Shown: in pieces, positions 9,370-18,018 of the stretch | Layout: every line of letters starts with the position of its first letter | Numbering within the stretch: position 1 is the first letter of the stretch | NCBI RefSeq assembly: GCF_903815225.1 | Contig: NZ_LR813084.1 | Span: 3,328,501-3,392,500 of the forward strand | Length of the DNA stretch: 64,000 nucleotides | From: Delftia tsuruhatensis | Lineage (GTDB): Bacteria > Pseudomonadota > Gammaproteobacteria > Burkholderiales > Burkholderiaceae_C | Reading direction: 5' to 3' | The notes under the pieces: generated by a model | Seen by the model: only the letters and a program-made list of their open reading frames with translations | What the model was told of the DNA's origin: nothing | Databases searched by the model: none | Made by a program: the position numbers and the translations under genes

Positions 9370-9393
9370 AGAGGGGCGTTCGCCCCTCTTTTT
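9370..9393 (+). terminator. Rho-independent terminator after hcp
   Basis: AGAGGGGC, a GTTC loop and GCCCCTCT form an 8-bp GC-rich stem followed directly by a T run (9389-9393). It lies 25 bases after the hcp stop and 26 bases before tagJ. It may end most hcp transcripts while some read through to tagJ-tssE-tssF-tssG. Confidence 0.82.
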
Positions 9394-9418
9394 GTTCACT
9401 TCCAGCATCCGACCCTCC

Positions 9419-10201
9419 ATGCCTTCCTCCACGATTGCCTCCACCATCGCGCAAGTCCAGGACTCGATACGCCAGAAGCCCAGCGACGACAAGCTGCGCG
9501 TGCACCTGTTCCAGCTGTACGCGCAGGCGGGGTATTGGCAGAAGGCGCTGGCCCAGTTGCAAGTGGCCGCACAGCTCGACGATGCCCACAAGATGCTGGC
9601 ACACGCCTACCGCCTGGCCTTGCGTGCGGAGCTGCTTCGGGAGGATGTCTTTCGCGGCACGCGCTCACCCAATATCCTGGGCCAGCCGCTCCAATGGATC
9701 AGCTATCTGGTGGATGCACTGCAGGCGGATGGCAAGGGCGAACAAGAGCGGGCAGCGGAGCTCAGGGCATGGGCGCTGGATGCCGCCGCGCCGACCCCCG
9801 GCCGTATCGATGAGACCCCCTTCGAATGGATCACAGACGCGGATTCGCGCATCGGCCCCGTCCTGGAGGTGTTCGTCAACGGAGACTACTACTGGGTCCC
9901 CTTCGAAACGATCTCGGAGATCAAGCTGGACGCACCTGTGGACCTGCGCGACCTGGTGTGGGTGCCCGCCCACCTGAAGCTCGTGAACGAAGGCTTGCAT
10001 CCGGTGCTGCTGCCGGCGCGCTATCCGTTGCTGCAGGCGAATGCCGAAGACGCCCTGCTCCAGTCACGGTTGACCCGGTGGAGCGCACTCGGTAAAGACG
10101 ACTGGCAGGGCAGTGGCGTCAAGATTCTCGCGACCGATACGGACGAGGCCTCCCTCCTCGACGCACGCCACATCCGGCTGGACTCGCGTGCCCTGCCATG
10201 A
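9419..10201 (+). CDS. tagJ: T6SS accessory protein TagJ (ImpE/SciE family)
   Basis: 260 residues; accessory sheath protein of TssB/ClpV in one class of T6SS. The frame is open further upstream into hcp, but the family-like sequence starts at the ATG at 9419 (MPSSTIASTIAQVQDSIR). The N-terminal half is helical and TPR-like (residues 10-75). The C-terminal half carries the ImpE signature: FEWITDADSRIGPVLEVF near 140, then GDYYWVPFETI and LRDLVWVP. In HSI-I-type systems TagJ binds TssB and the ClpV N-domain. Overlaps the tssE start by four bases (ATGA), so translation is probably coupled. Confidence 0.93.
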   Translation: MPSSTIASTIAQVQDSIRQKPSDDKLRVHLFQLYAQAGYWQKALAQLQVAAQLDDAHKMLAHAYRLALRAELLREDVFRGTRSPNILGQPLQWISYLVDALQADGKGEQERAAELRAWALDAAAPTPGRIDETPFEWITDADSRIGPVLEVFVNGDYYWVPFETISEIKLDAPVDLRDLVWVPAHLKLVNEGLHPVLLPARYPLLQANAEDALLQSRLTRWSALGKDDWQGSGVKILATDTDEASLLDARHIRLDSRALP

Positions 10202-10734
10202 GCCACGCAACGGACGACCTGCTTCCACTGCATGGCAGTGCGGACCGGCTGCTGCCCACCTTGCTCGACCGCCTGACCGACCATGCACCGGAGCGCTCCC
10301 ATGACACGCCAGCAGAGCTGGCAGTGACGCGGCGCCAGTTGCGGGAGATCATCCTGAGGGATCTGTCCTGGCTTCTCAACGCCACCAATGCGGAGCCTGG
10401 CGGCCAGTTCGCGGACTTCCCCGAAGCCAAGGCATCCACCCTCAATTTCGGCCTGCCGGGCTTTTCCGGCAAACGGGCCTCGGACGTGCAGATGGCGGAT
10501 CTGGAGGCGGAGATCAAGAACTCCATCCGGCTGTTCGAGCCCAGGATCATTCCAGGAAGTCTCCAGGTGCGCGCCGTCACATCCACAGACGGCGAGGCCT
10601 CGCACAACCTGGTGGTGTTCGAGATCCGCGGCCAGATATGGGCCAACCCCTATCCGATAGAAATGCTTCTGAAATCCAGCATCGACCTGGAGACGGGCGC
10701 GGCAGCGCTGCTTGATCAATTGGGAGACCGCTGA
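10198..10734 (+). CDS. tssE: T6SS baseplate wedge protein TssE (gp25-like)
   Basis: Baseplate component homologous to phage T4 gp25, which starts sheath polymerisation. 178 residues. The gp25-like lysozyme-fold region runs from RQLREIILRDLSWLLNATN (about residue 42) through FADFPEA and LNFGLPGFSG to IKNSIRLFEPRI near 110. The EPRI segment is the conserved core of the family. The start overlaps the tagJ stop as ATGA and the stop shares one base with the tssF start. Acts with TssF and TssG in the wedge complex; TssK, which links wedges to the membrane complex, is missing from the window. Confidence 0.95.
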   Translation: MSHATDDLLPLHGSADRLLPTLLDRLTDHAPERSHDTPAELAVTRRQLREIILRDLSWLLNATNAEPGGQFADFPEAKASTLNFGLPGFSGKRASDVQMADLEAEIKNSIRLFEPRIIPGSLQVRAVTSTDGEASHNLVVFEIRGQIWANPYPIEMLLKSSIDLETGAAALLDQLGDR

Positions 10735-12602
10735 TGGACCCGAAGCTACTGGATTACTACAACCGGGAGCTTGCCTACATCCGGGAGCTCGGCCAGGAAT
10801 TCGCCCAGCAGCACCCCAAGATCGCAGGCAGGCTGGGCATGCACGGGCTGGATGTGGCCGACCCGTATGTGGAGCGACTGCTGGAAGGTTTCGCCTTCAT
10901 CGCAGGGCGCATACAGCTCAAGATGGACGCGGAGTTCCCGCGCTTTTCCCAGCGCCTTCTGGAGCTGGTCTACCCCCACTATCTGGCCCCTACTCCGGCG
11001 ATGGGGATTGCCAGATTCCAGCCCAACCGGACCGCGAACGGACTGACCAGCCCCTTCCTCATCCCGCGCCACACCGTGCTGACTGCGCCCATTTCGCCGG
11101 GACAGACGACGCCCTGCCAGTTCCGCACCGCGCATGACGTCGAACTGCTGCCGCTCGCGCTGACACAGGCCTGGGTACAAGGCCATGCCGTGGATGTGCG
11201 CGTACCGCCCGGGCACAAGAAGCCGGGCAGCAGCCTGCATCTGGTACTGGAGAGCCCCGGCACCGAAGAGGTCCGGAAAATCGGCTTCGACCGGTTGCCC
11301 GTCTACATCGCCGGCCCCTCTGCCCGCGCACTGTTACTGCTGGAGCTGATCGCGGGACGCCTGGTGGGAGGGACGCTGCGATGGACCCGCAACGGACGGC
11401 CACAGCAAGCCTGGATTGCTCCAGATCATGTGAGCGGCATGGGCTTTGATGACAATGAGTCCATCATCCCCTACGGAGAGAAATCGTTCGGGGGATATCG
11501 GCTGCTCCAGGAATATTTCGCATGCCCCGACCGCTACCGGTTCTTCTGCATCAGCGGGCTGGGCAAGCTGCTGCAGGAGGTGGCCTCGAACCGTCTAGAG
11601 ATCATCCTGCACTTCGACCGGGAGGCCAGCGAGCTGGAAAAAGTGGTCACGGAAAACGACTTCGCGCTCTTCAGCACCCCCATCGTCAACCTGTTTCCCA
11701 AGCGCGGGGACCGGATGGACATTTCCCTGGGCCACTATGAACACCATCTGCTCGGCGATCGCACGAGGCCGCTGGACTACGAGATCTTCTCCATCTCCAG
11801 CATCCAGGGCTTTTCCTCCAACAACACCGACGAGCAGCGCTTTCGCCCGCTGTACGAGACCCTGGGTGCGGGGGAGGAAGGCGGCTCGCAAGCCTATTTT
11901 TCCATGCGCAGGGAACCCCGCAAGCTGTCCGAAGTGGCCAGGCGCAGCGGGCCCCGCACAGGATACATAGGCAGCGAGGTCTTCGTTCAACTGGTGGACC
12001 GCAACGACGCGCCCTATGCCAACACGCTGGACCGTGTCGCCCCCGACATGCTGTGCACCAACCGCGATCTGCCGCTGTTGATCACCGCCACTGGGGAACG
12101 CAACCTGCAGATGACCGTCTCGGCCCCCACGGAGCGCATCGAACTCATCAGCCCGCTGACCCGGCCTGCCCCGGCCATCGCGGAGCAGAAAGCCACATGG
12201 CGGCTCTTGAGCCACCTGCAACTGAACTTCCACACATTGACGGATGTCTCTCCCGCCGAGGGTGCCAAGGTCCTCAGGGAGCTGCTTCACCTGTATGCCC
12301 AGTTGAGCCAGCGTGACGTGGCCCAGCAGGCCGATGCCGTGGCCACCATGTCGCTGACGCCCATGCATGTACGGATCCCGCGCAAGGGACCCATCGTGTT
12401 CGGCAGAGGCGTGGACATGGAGGTTGCAGTGGATGAAACCCGGTTTGCGGGATCCAGCCCCTGGCTGTTCGGCTCCGTGCTGGAGCACTTTCTCGCACGC
12501 CATGTGGGCATCAATACCGCCAGCCGGCTGAAGATGAGCACGATACAGCACGGCGAATTCGCCACCTGGCCGGCACGCATGGGAATGCGCCCCATCGCCT
12601 GA
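10734..12602 (+). CDS. tssF: T6SS baseplate protein TssF (ImpG/VasA)
   Basis: 622 residues, family length. The start reads MDPKLLDYYNRELAYIRELG, the invariant opening of ImpG/VasA proteins. Further family blocks are HPKIAGRLGM near 22, DPYVERLLEGFAFIAGRI near 42, FPRFSQRLLELVYPHYL near 66 and FGRGVDMEVAVDE near 560. TssF forms the baseplate wedge with TssG and TssE, comparable to phage gp6. One-base overlap with tssE, four bases to tssG, so all three are probably co-translated. Nothing unusual is seen. Confidence 0.97.
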   Translation: MDPKLLDYYNRELAYIRELGQEFAQQHPKIAGRLGMHGLDVADPYVERLLEGFAFIAGRIQLKMDAEFPRFSQRLLELVYPHYLAPTPAMGIARFQPNRTANGLTSPFLIPRHTVLTAPISPGQTTPCQFRTAHDVELLPLALTQAWVQGHAVDVRVPPGHKKPGSSLHLVLESPGTEEVRKIGFDRLPVYIAGPSARALLLLELIAGRLVGGTLRWTRNGRPQQAWIAPDHVSGMGFDDNESIIPYGEKSFGGYRLLQEYFACPDRYRFFCISGLGKLLQEVASNRLEIILHFDREASELEKVVTENDFALFSTPIVNLFPKRGDRMDISLGHYEHHLLGDRTRPLDYEIFSISSIQGFSSNNTDEQRFRPLYETLGAGEEGGSQAYFSMRREPRKLSEVARRSGPRTGYIGSEVFVQLVDRNDAPYANTLDRVAPDMLCTNRDLPLLITATGERNLQMTVSAPTERIELISPLTRPAPAIAEQKATWRLLSHLQLNFHTLTDVSPAEGAKVLRELLHLYAQLSQRDVAQQADAVATMSLTPMHVRIPRKGPIVFGRGVDMEVAVDETRFAGSSPWLFGSVLEHFLARHVGINTASRLKMSTIQHGEFATWPARMGMRPIA

Positions 12603-12606
12603 CACC

Positions 12607-13725
12607 ATGGAACCCTCCGTTTCTTCAACTGGGCACGACAGGCCGGACGGCACGCCCGCCGCCCGGTACGCATGGCTTGAACAGGCCGAGGCCGCTCCGG
12701 AAAAGCTGGACCTGTTCGCGCTTTTGCGCCATGTGGATGCCTCCAGACCCGCCTCCGCCAGGCTGGGCTACTCCCAGACGCCGCGGGAGGATGCCGTGCG
12801 CCTGGGGCAGCACCCGTCGACCATCTTCGCCCCGTCCACCATCTACAGCGTGGACCCCGCAGGGAAAGTGCCCCGGATCAAGATACTGAGCCTGGGCGTC
12901 TTCGGCCCCAACGGCGCGCTTCCCATCCATCTGACGGAGTATGTGCGCGAGCGTCTGCACAACCACGGGGACAGCGCTCCCGCGGATTTCGTGGACATGT
13001 TCCACCACCGGCTCATCAGCCTGTTCTACCGCGCCTGGGCCGACGCGCAGGCCACCGTGCAACTGGACCGGCCGGGGCTGGACAAGTTCAGCTTCTACGC
13101 CGGCGCGCTGGTGGGCATGGGCTTCGAAGGCAGCTGGGAGCGCGATACCGTGCCGGACAGCGCCAGGCTCTACGCGGCAGGGCATCTGGTCAGGCTGACC
13201 CGCAACCCCGAAGGGCTGGAACAGATACTCGGCCATTTTTTCCGCACGACGGCACGGATCACGGAATTCGTGCCGACCTGGGTTCCGATCGCTCCTGGCG
13301 AGCAGACCACGCTGTCCGGCATGCATGTGAAAAACCAGTTGGGCGGGGGAGCCATCGCAGGCAGCCGCGTGCAGGATGTCCAGTCCAAGTTCCGGCTGAC
13401 CCTGGGTCCCATGCGGCTTCGGCAGTTCGAATCCTTCCTGCCCCCCAACGGCAGCAACCGACAGTTGCGCGATTGGGTACGTTCCTACATCGGCCTGGAG
13501 AGGGATTGGGATGTCGATCTGCTGCTGCATGCCGACGAGGTCCCGCAGGCCCGGCTGGGAGCGTCCCAACAACTGGGCTGGACCTCCTGGCTGGGCCGGC
13601 GCCCCAGCCGCACGCCCGCCAATGAGCTACGCCTGAATCCGGAAAAGGATGCCAGGCGCTTTCCCCTGCCCCATCCTTCGACCAGCGGCCCGTCCACCAT
13701 GGCAGACGGGAGGCCTGCCCCATGA
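12607..13725 (+). CDS. tssG: T6SS baseplate protein TssG (ImpH/VasB)
   Basis: 372 residues. Typical ImpH features: FALLRHVDASRP near 37, RLGYSQTPREDAVRLGQ near 53, the VPRIKILSLGVFGPNGALP block near 88, and YVRERLHNHGD and FVDMFHHRLISLFYRAWA following. TssG bridges two TssF copies in the wedge. The last about 35 residues, after LGRRPSRT, are Pro/Ser-rich and less conserved. The stop overlaps the start of a 39-codon reading frame as ATGA; the next recognisable gene is the endolysin-like gene 129 bases on. Confidence 0.96.
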   Translation: MEPSVSSTGHDRPDGTPAARYAWLEQAEAAPEKLDLFALLRHVDASRPASARLGYSQTPREDAVRLGQHPSTIFAPSTIYSVDPAGKVPRIKILSLGVFGPNGALPIHLTEYVRERLHNHGDSAPADFVDMFHHRLISLFYRAWADAQATVQLDRPGLDKFSFYAGALVGMGFEGSWERDTVPDSARLYAAGHLVRLTRNPEGLEQILGHFFRTTARITEFVPTWVPIAPGEQTTLSGMHVKNQLGGGAIAGSRVQDVQSKFRLTLGPMRLRQFESFLPPNGSNRQLRDWVRSYIGLERDWDVDLLLHADEVPQARLGASQQLGWTSWLGRRPSRTPANELRLNPEKDARRFPLPHPSTSGPSTMADGRPAP

Positions 13726-13841
13726 TGCATTGCGAAAGAACGGTGCGGGACAGCAATCTCGGGACCGCAGGCCCCGTGGCCCACTCCCACGCCCATGTAC
13801 CGATCCACGGCCCGATCCACCGCAGGACCGGGCACCTGTAA
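13722..13841 (+). CDS. Tiny hypothetical reading frame coupled to tssG
   Basis: An ATG overlapping the tssG stop (ATGA) opens 39 codons of His-rich sequence (AHSHAHVPIHGPIH) ending just before the ribosome site of the next gene. I do not recognise it. The ATGA junction and the gap it fills between tssG and the endolysin-like gene suggest either a translated coupling peptide or chance. Codon use is not diagnostic at this length. Confidence 0.25.
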   Translation: MMHCERTVRDSNLGTAGPVAHSHAHVPIHGPIHRRTGHL

Positions 13842-13854
13842 TGGAGTAAGCCCT

Positions 13855-14499
13855 ATGCCCCAGTTCATCAAGCCCGGCCCTCTGTGCGGCACCAGCAGCA
13901 GACCGATAGACCCGGGAACGCGCTGCCTCATGCCCTCCCCCGTCCCCAGCTTCATCGGCGAAGAGTCTTCGAGCCTGGAGGGTGACCCGCCCACCAAGAG
14001 CAAGGAGCAGACCCGCAAGGAGGAAAACCAGGACTCACTGGCCCACGCCAACGTCAAGGCCTTTCTCTCCGCCATCTCCCAGGCCGAGGGCGGTGACTAC
14101 GACCTCAAGTATGGAGGCGTCAAGGGCAAGAAAAACGACAAGTGGCGGATCACCGACTACTCCACACATCCGGGTGCAGGCTATGACGGCAAGACCACGG
14201 CAGCCGGGATGTACCAGATCAACAAGGCCACCTGGAAGGAAATGGGCGGTCGCATGGGACTGACGGATTTCAGCGCCCAGACCCAGGACCTGCTCGCCGT
14301 GGAGATCCTGCGCACCATCGGCGCATTGAACTCCATCGTCGCAGGCAACATCGATGCGGCCCTGAAAAAGGCCGCCCAGCGATGGAACGCCCTGCCGCAA
14401 GGCCCCAAGCAGGGCAATCGGGTATCCGGACAGCCGCACATCAGCTATGAGGAATTCATCAAGCTGTACAAGTCGGCCGGTGGAAGCATCAAGAACTAG
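13855..14499 (+). CDS. Lambda-endolysin-like (GH104) peptidoglycan lyase, candidate T6SS effector
   Basis: 214 residues. From residue about 67 it follows the phage lambda R endolysin pattern (glycoside hydrolase family 104, a lytic transglycosylase): SAISQAEGGDYD, then ITDYSTHPG, TAAGMYQINKATW and LGLTDFSAQTQDLLAV. These correspond to the WSEGT, TDYSDHP, TGAGRYQ and LGLKDFSPKSQD blocks of lambda R as I remember them. E78 in AEGGD is the expected catalytic glutamate. The first 60 residues are Pro/Ser/Lys-rich with two cysteines and no signal peptide. The start at 13855 has GGAGTAA upstream. Located in the T6SS operon after tssG and followed by a small exported protein, it looks like a cell-wall-degrading cargo effector. 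The GH104 call is good; the effector role is inferred. Confidence 0.82.
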   Translation: MPQFIKPGPLCGTSSRPIDPGTRCLMPSPVPSFIGEESSSLEGDPPTKSKEQTRKEENQDSLAHANVKAFLSAISQAEGGDYDLKYGGVKGKKNDKWRITDYSTHPGAGYDGKTTAAGMYQINKATWKEMGGRMGLTDFSAQTQDLLAVEILRTIGALNSIVAGNIDAALKKAAQRWNALPQGPKQGNRVSGQPHISYEEFIKLYKSAGGSIKN

Positions 14500-14507
14500 C
14501 CTCCCGC

Positions 14508-14879
14508 ATGATGAGCAGAACCAACATCGTTCAGGCTGCCCTGCTGGGGCTGTGCCTGTTGCTGGGACCCGTGGCGTCCGACGCCAAGCCACTGCGGATC
14601 AAGCAAGGCATGCCTTTCACGGAAGTGCGCCAGCAGATCATCCTGTCCCGGTGGGTTCCCGACCCCGCCAGGGAATCGCGTGACAGCGAGCCCATCGGCG
14701 TGGAACGGCTGCTCATCGACCAGGGCATCACCGAAGTGGAGTTCTGCGCGATCGACCAGGCACTGTGCACCTTCAAGTACCGCAAGAAGAAGGCATGCCT
14801 GCAGGTGACGACCCGCGGAGAGGAACTGCCGGACATGACCGTGCTCAGGTGGACCTACCACTGCCGCCCTGAACACTGA
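14508..14879 (+). CDS. Small exported protein, candidate periplasmic immunity protein
   Basis: 123 residues (122 from the second ATG at 14511). A clear Sec signal peptide (VQAALLGLCLLLGP) ends near ASDA, giving a mature domain of about 95 residues. The mature part has four cysteines (FCA, LCT, ACL, HCR), enough for two disulfides, and mixed charge. No family is recognised. It starts eight bases after the endolysin-like gene, so the pair is co-transcribed. A periplasmic location is where protection against a peptidoglycan lyase would be needed, so I infer an immunity role from position and export signal only. It could instead be an unrelated envelope protein. Confidence 0.72.
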   Translation: MMSRTNIVQAALLGLCLLLGPVASDAKPLRIKQGMPFTEVRQQIILSRWVPDPARESRDSEPIGVERLLIDQGITEVEFCAIDQALCTFKYRKKKACLQVTTRGEELPDMTVLRWTYHCRPEH

Positions 14880-14903
14880 GCCCGCGCAACAGGCTTGCGG
14901 GCC

Positions 14904-14926
14904 GCGCATCGCTCGATGCGCTCTTC
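14904..14926 (+). terminator. Possible hairpin terminator between convergent operons
   Basis: GCGCATCG and CGATGCGC form a perfect inverted repeat (14904-14911 / 14914-14921) followed by TCTTC. It sits between the 3' ends of the candidate immunity gene and clpV. The T run is weak, so it may only be a stabilising stem. Confidence 0.35.
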
Positions 14927-14969
14927 GGCCCCGAGGGCGCGCACAGGCACGCCGAAACACGCAGATGCT

Positions 14970-17762
14970 TCACTGGAACTCGAGCTGGAGGTCCTTGCCG
15001 CTGGCCGAAAGGCCGACCGAGGCCAGCGCACGGCCCTCCATCGTGCTTTGCAGCACCTGCCGGCTGATGCCCGAGAGAACATGGCTGGACAGGATGGCAT
15101 CGATCATGCGACCGCCCGATTCGATATCGGTGGCGCGCGACATCACGGCATCGATGGCCGCCTGATCCCAGGAGAAATCGATCTGGTGGTTCTCCTGCAT
15201 GCGCCGCTGGATGAGGCGCAGCTTCAGGTCGATGATCCTGGACAGCATCTCGGGTGCCAGCGGGAAATACGGAACCACGGTCAGCCGGCCCAGAAAGGCG
15301 GCTGGGAAGACCTTCAGCAAAGGCTCTCGCATGGCGCTCGCCAGCGCACCCGCATCCGGAATGAGGTCCGGATCGTTGCACATGTTCATGATCAGGTCCG
15401 TGCCCACGTTGGAGGTCAAGATGATCACCGTGTTCTTGAAGTCGATGTGGCGCCCTTCCCCATCCTCCATGAAGCCCTTGTCGAAGACCTGGAAGAAGAT
15501 TTCGTGCACGTCCGAATGCGCCTTCTCCACCTCATCGAGCAGCACCACGCTATAGGGTTTGCGGCGCACCGCCTCGGTCAGCACCCCACCTTCGCCATAG
15601 CCCACATAGCCGGGCGGCGCGCCCTTGAGGGTGGACACCGTGTGCGCCTCCTGGAACTCGCTCATGTTGATGGTGATGAGATTTTGCTCCCCCCCATACA
15701 GCGACTCGGCCAGCGCCAGCGCCGTCTCTGTCTTGCCTACGCCGCTGGGGCCCACCAGCATGAAGACGCCGATGGGCTTGGAAGCATCCTCCACCCGCGC
15801 GCGCGAGATCTGGATGCGCTGCGCGATGATGTCCAGGCTGTGGCCCTGCCCGACCACGCGCCTGCCCAGCGTATCGGCCAACGACAGCACGGCGGCGATC
15901 TCGTTCTTGACCATGCGGCCCACGGGGATGCCGGTCCATTCCGACACCACGGTCGCCACCGCCTGTTCGTCCACAGCGGGCAATACCAGCGGCTGCTCCC
16001 CCTGCAATTGGCCCAGCTGTGCCTGCACTTGCTCCAGCTCTGCCATCAGTTGCTGGCGCTGCTCGTCGGAAAGCGGGACCTCGGTCGCGCCGCCATCGGC
16101 CAGGACCGCCTGCTGCGGCAAGGGCGGCGCCGACACCGTGCCTGCTGCGGCCGGTCCATCGCCTTGCTGCGCTGCGTCGACCGGCAAGGCCGACAGCGAG
16201 CCCAGGGCAGCCCGGGGGTTGAGCTGGCGCCGCAGGTCGAACATGCGCTGCACCAGTGCGTGCTCCTGCTCCCAGCGCTCGCGGCTGCGCACCAGTGCGG
16301 CCTCCAGGGATTGCAGCCGCTCGTCTATCTGCTGCACGCGCTCGGCATGCCCCATGCCGATCGACTCCTCGCGCAGCAGGATGGAGCGCTCGATCTCCAG
16401 CAACGAGATCTCCCGCTGAATGGCTTCCACGCTCACAGGCGTGGCATGCTGCGTCAGCGACACCCGGGCGCAGGCGGTATCCAGCAGGCTCACCGCCTTG
16501 TCGGGCAGCTGCCGCGCCGGAATATAGCGGTGCGACAGCCGCACGGCGGCATCGATGGCCTGGTCCAGCACCAGCACCTTGTGGTGCGCCTCCATCTGAT
16601 CGGTCACGCCGCGCAGCATGGCGATGGCCTTGTCCTCCGTGGGCTCGTCGATCTGTATCGCCTGGAAGCGCCGCGTCAGTGCAGGATCCTTCTCGATGTA
16701 TTTCTTGTACTCGGCCCAGGTCGTGGCGCCGATGGTCCTCAGATTGCCGCGCGCCAGCGCCGGCTTGAGCAGGTTGGCGGCGTCCCCCGTCCCGGCAGCG
16801 CCGCCGGCACCTATCAGGGTGTGGATCTCATCCACGAAGAGCACGATCTTGCCCGGGCTGGCCTGGACCTCGTCGATGACCTGGCGCAGCCGCTGCTCGA
16901 ATTCCCCCTTCATGCTGGCCCCGGCCTGCAACAGGCCGACGTCCAGCGTGTACACGGTGATGTCCCGCAATGCCGGGGGCACGTCGTTGGAGACGACCCG
17001 GGCGGCGAAACCTTCCACGACGGCCGTCTTGCCCACCCCGGCTTCCCCGGTGAGCAGGGGATTGTTCTGGCGTCGCCGCAGCAAGATATCGATGATCTGG
17101 CGAATCTCGTCGTCCCGCCCGGTCACGCGATCCAGCAACCCCTGCCGGGCCCTGTCCGTGAGATCCACGGCGAACTTCTTGAGCGCGCTGCCCTTGACGC
17201 CAGACTCCGCGGCCCGCGCCATGCTGGCCTCGCCAGGTTGCGCTCCCGCCGTGAGCGCCGAGCCGTCGCTGGCCCCCAGCTTCTCTTCCGGAGAGGCCTT
17301 GATGACTGCCGCCAGCCCATCCGCCACCAGGTCGGGCTGCAGTTTGCGAAACTCCTGCGACATGCGCAGCAATACCGGCCTCAGGTTCGCAGTCTTCAGA
17401 ATGCCCACCAGCAGATAACCGCCACGAATGACATTGTCACCATACAGCAAGCTGGCATAGATCCAGGCCCGCTCTATGGCCAGATCTATATGCTCGGAAA
17501 AATCGACAATGGCAGTCGCCCCCCTGGGCAGGCGCTCCAACTCGGCCGTGATGTCCTTTTCAATGGCAGACAGGCTCAGGTCATGGTGCCTGAAGATATG
17601 GCGAAAATCCGAATCCTGATCCTGGATTATCTGATGCAGCCAGTGGACCAGCTCCACATACGGATTCCCTCTCAGCTTGCATGTGACCGTTGCCGCTTCC
17701 GCCGCGCGAAACAGCTGTGCGTTCATTTTCCCGAACAGATTATTTCTACTTATCTCAGACAT
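14970..17762 (-). CDS. clpV: T6SS sheath-recycling AAA+ ATPase ClpV (TssH)
   Basis: Hexameric Clp/Hsp100 ATPase that disassembles contracted TssB-TssC sheaths. 930 residues from the ATG at 17762, chosen because GAGG lies seven bases upstream; an ATG at 17783 lacks a site. The N-domain (about 1-165) is the ClpV type that binds TssC. First AAA+ module: Walker A GEAGVGKT at 239-246 and VDEIH near 311. A coiled-coil middle domain spans about 440-510. Second module: Walker A GPSGVGKT at 671-678 with the GYVGYGEGG pore loop after it. The ClpP-binding IGL/IGF loop of ClpA was not seen, as expected for ClpV. Divergent from tssA and convergent with the effector genes. Regulation is not evident from sequence. 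Confidence 0.97.
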   Translation of the reverse strand: MSEISRNNLFGKMNAQLFRAAEAATVTCKLRGNPYVELVHWLHQIIQDQDSDFRHIFRHHDLSLSAIEKDITAELERLPRGATAIVDFSEHIDLAIERAWIYASLLYGDNVIRGGYLLVGILKTANLRPVLLRMSQEFRKLQPDLVADGLAAVIKASPEEKLGASDGSALTAGAQPGEASMARAAESGVKGSALKKFAVDLTDRARQGLLDRVTGRDDEIRQIIDILLRRRQNNPLLTGEAGVGKTAVVEGFAARVVSNDVPPALRDITVYTLDVGLLQAGASMKGEFEQRLRQVIDEVQASPGKIVLFVDEIHTLIGAGGAAGTGDAANLLKPALARGNLRTIGATTWAEYKKYIEKDPALTRRFQAIQIDEPTEDKAIAMLRGVTDQMEAHHKVLVLDQAIDAAVRLSHRYIPARQLPDKAVSLLDTACARVSLTQHATPVSVEAIQREISLLEIERSILLREESIGMGHAERVQQIDERLQSLEAALVRSRERWEQEHALVQRMFDLRRQLNPRAALGSLSALPVDAAQQGDGPAAAGTVSAPPLPQQAVLADGGATEVPLSDEQRQQLMAELEQVQAQLGQLQGEQPLVLPAVDEQAVATVVSEWTGIPVGRMVKNEIAAVLSLADTLGRRVVGQGHSLDIIAQRIQISRARVEDASKPIGVFMLVGPSGVGKTETALALAESLYGGEQNLITINMSEFQEAHTVSTLKGAPPGYVGYGEGGVLTEAVRRKPYSVVLLDEVEKAHSDVHEIFFQVFDKGFMEDGEGRHIDFKNTVIILTSNVGTDLIMNMCNDPDLIPDAGALASAMREPLLKVFPAAFLGRLTVVPYFPLAPEMLSRIIDLKLRLIQRRMQENHQIDFSWDQAAIDAVMSRATDIESGGRMIDAILSSHVLSGISRQVLQSTMEGRALASVGLSASGKDLQLEFQ

Positions 17763-18018
17763 TGATACCTCACAGGCTGACATCTATTGAAAGCAGTCCG
17801 ACTCTCGAAACCGTCGAGAGCCGATCCGCACCCCCTGACCCATCACGAACATAAAAACAAGGCAGATAACTCTGATCAATAGCATCAAAGATCTGATTTC
17901 AGACGCCGCCCCGTGAAAATGCGTTTGCATTTTGACTACAGACATGCGCAAGCTTGCACTATCATAGACGATAGCCTGCGCATGCAGACACGGATATGAC
18001 ACGCAAAGGGAGCACGCA
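17763..18018. promoter_or_regulatory. Divergent control region between clpV and tssA
   Basis: 256 AT-richer bases. An inverted repeat CTCTCGA-N5-TCGAGAG lies at 17802-17820, in the expected clpV leader. A 10-bp palindrome GCAAGCTTGC lies near 17950, followed by CTATC-N6-GATAG, upstream of tssA. A weak minus-strand sigma-70 pair (TTGATC, 17 bases, TTTTAT) may serve clpV. No convincing sigma-54 site was found. These are eye-level observations only. Confidence 0.4.

Noticed and set aside
14895..17765. Long plus-strand open frame opposite clpV
   Set aside because: Reads as His/Gln/Leu-rich antisense of a conserved ClpV; no family match or ribosome site.
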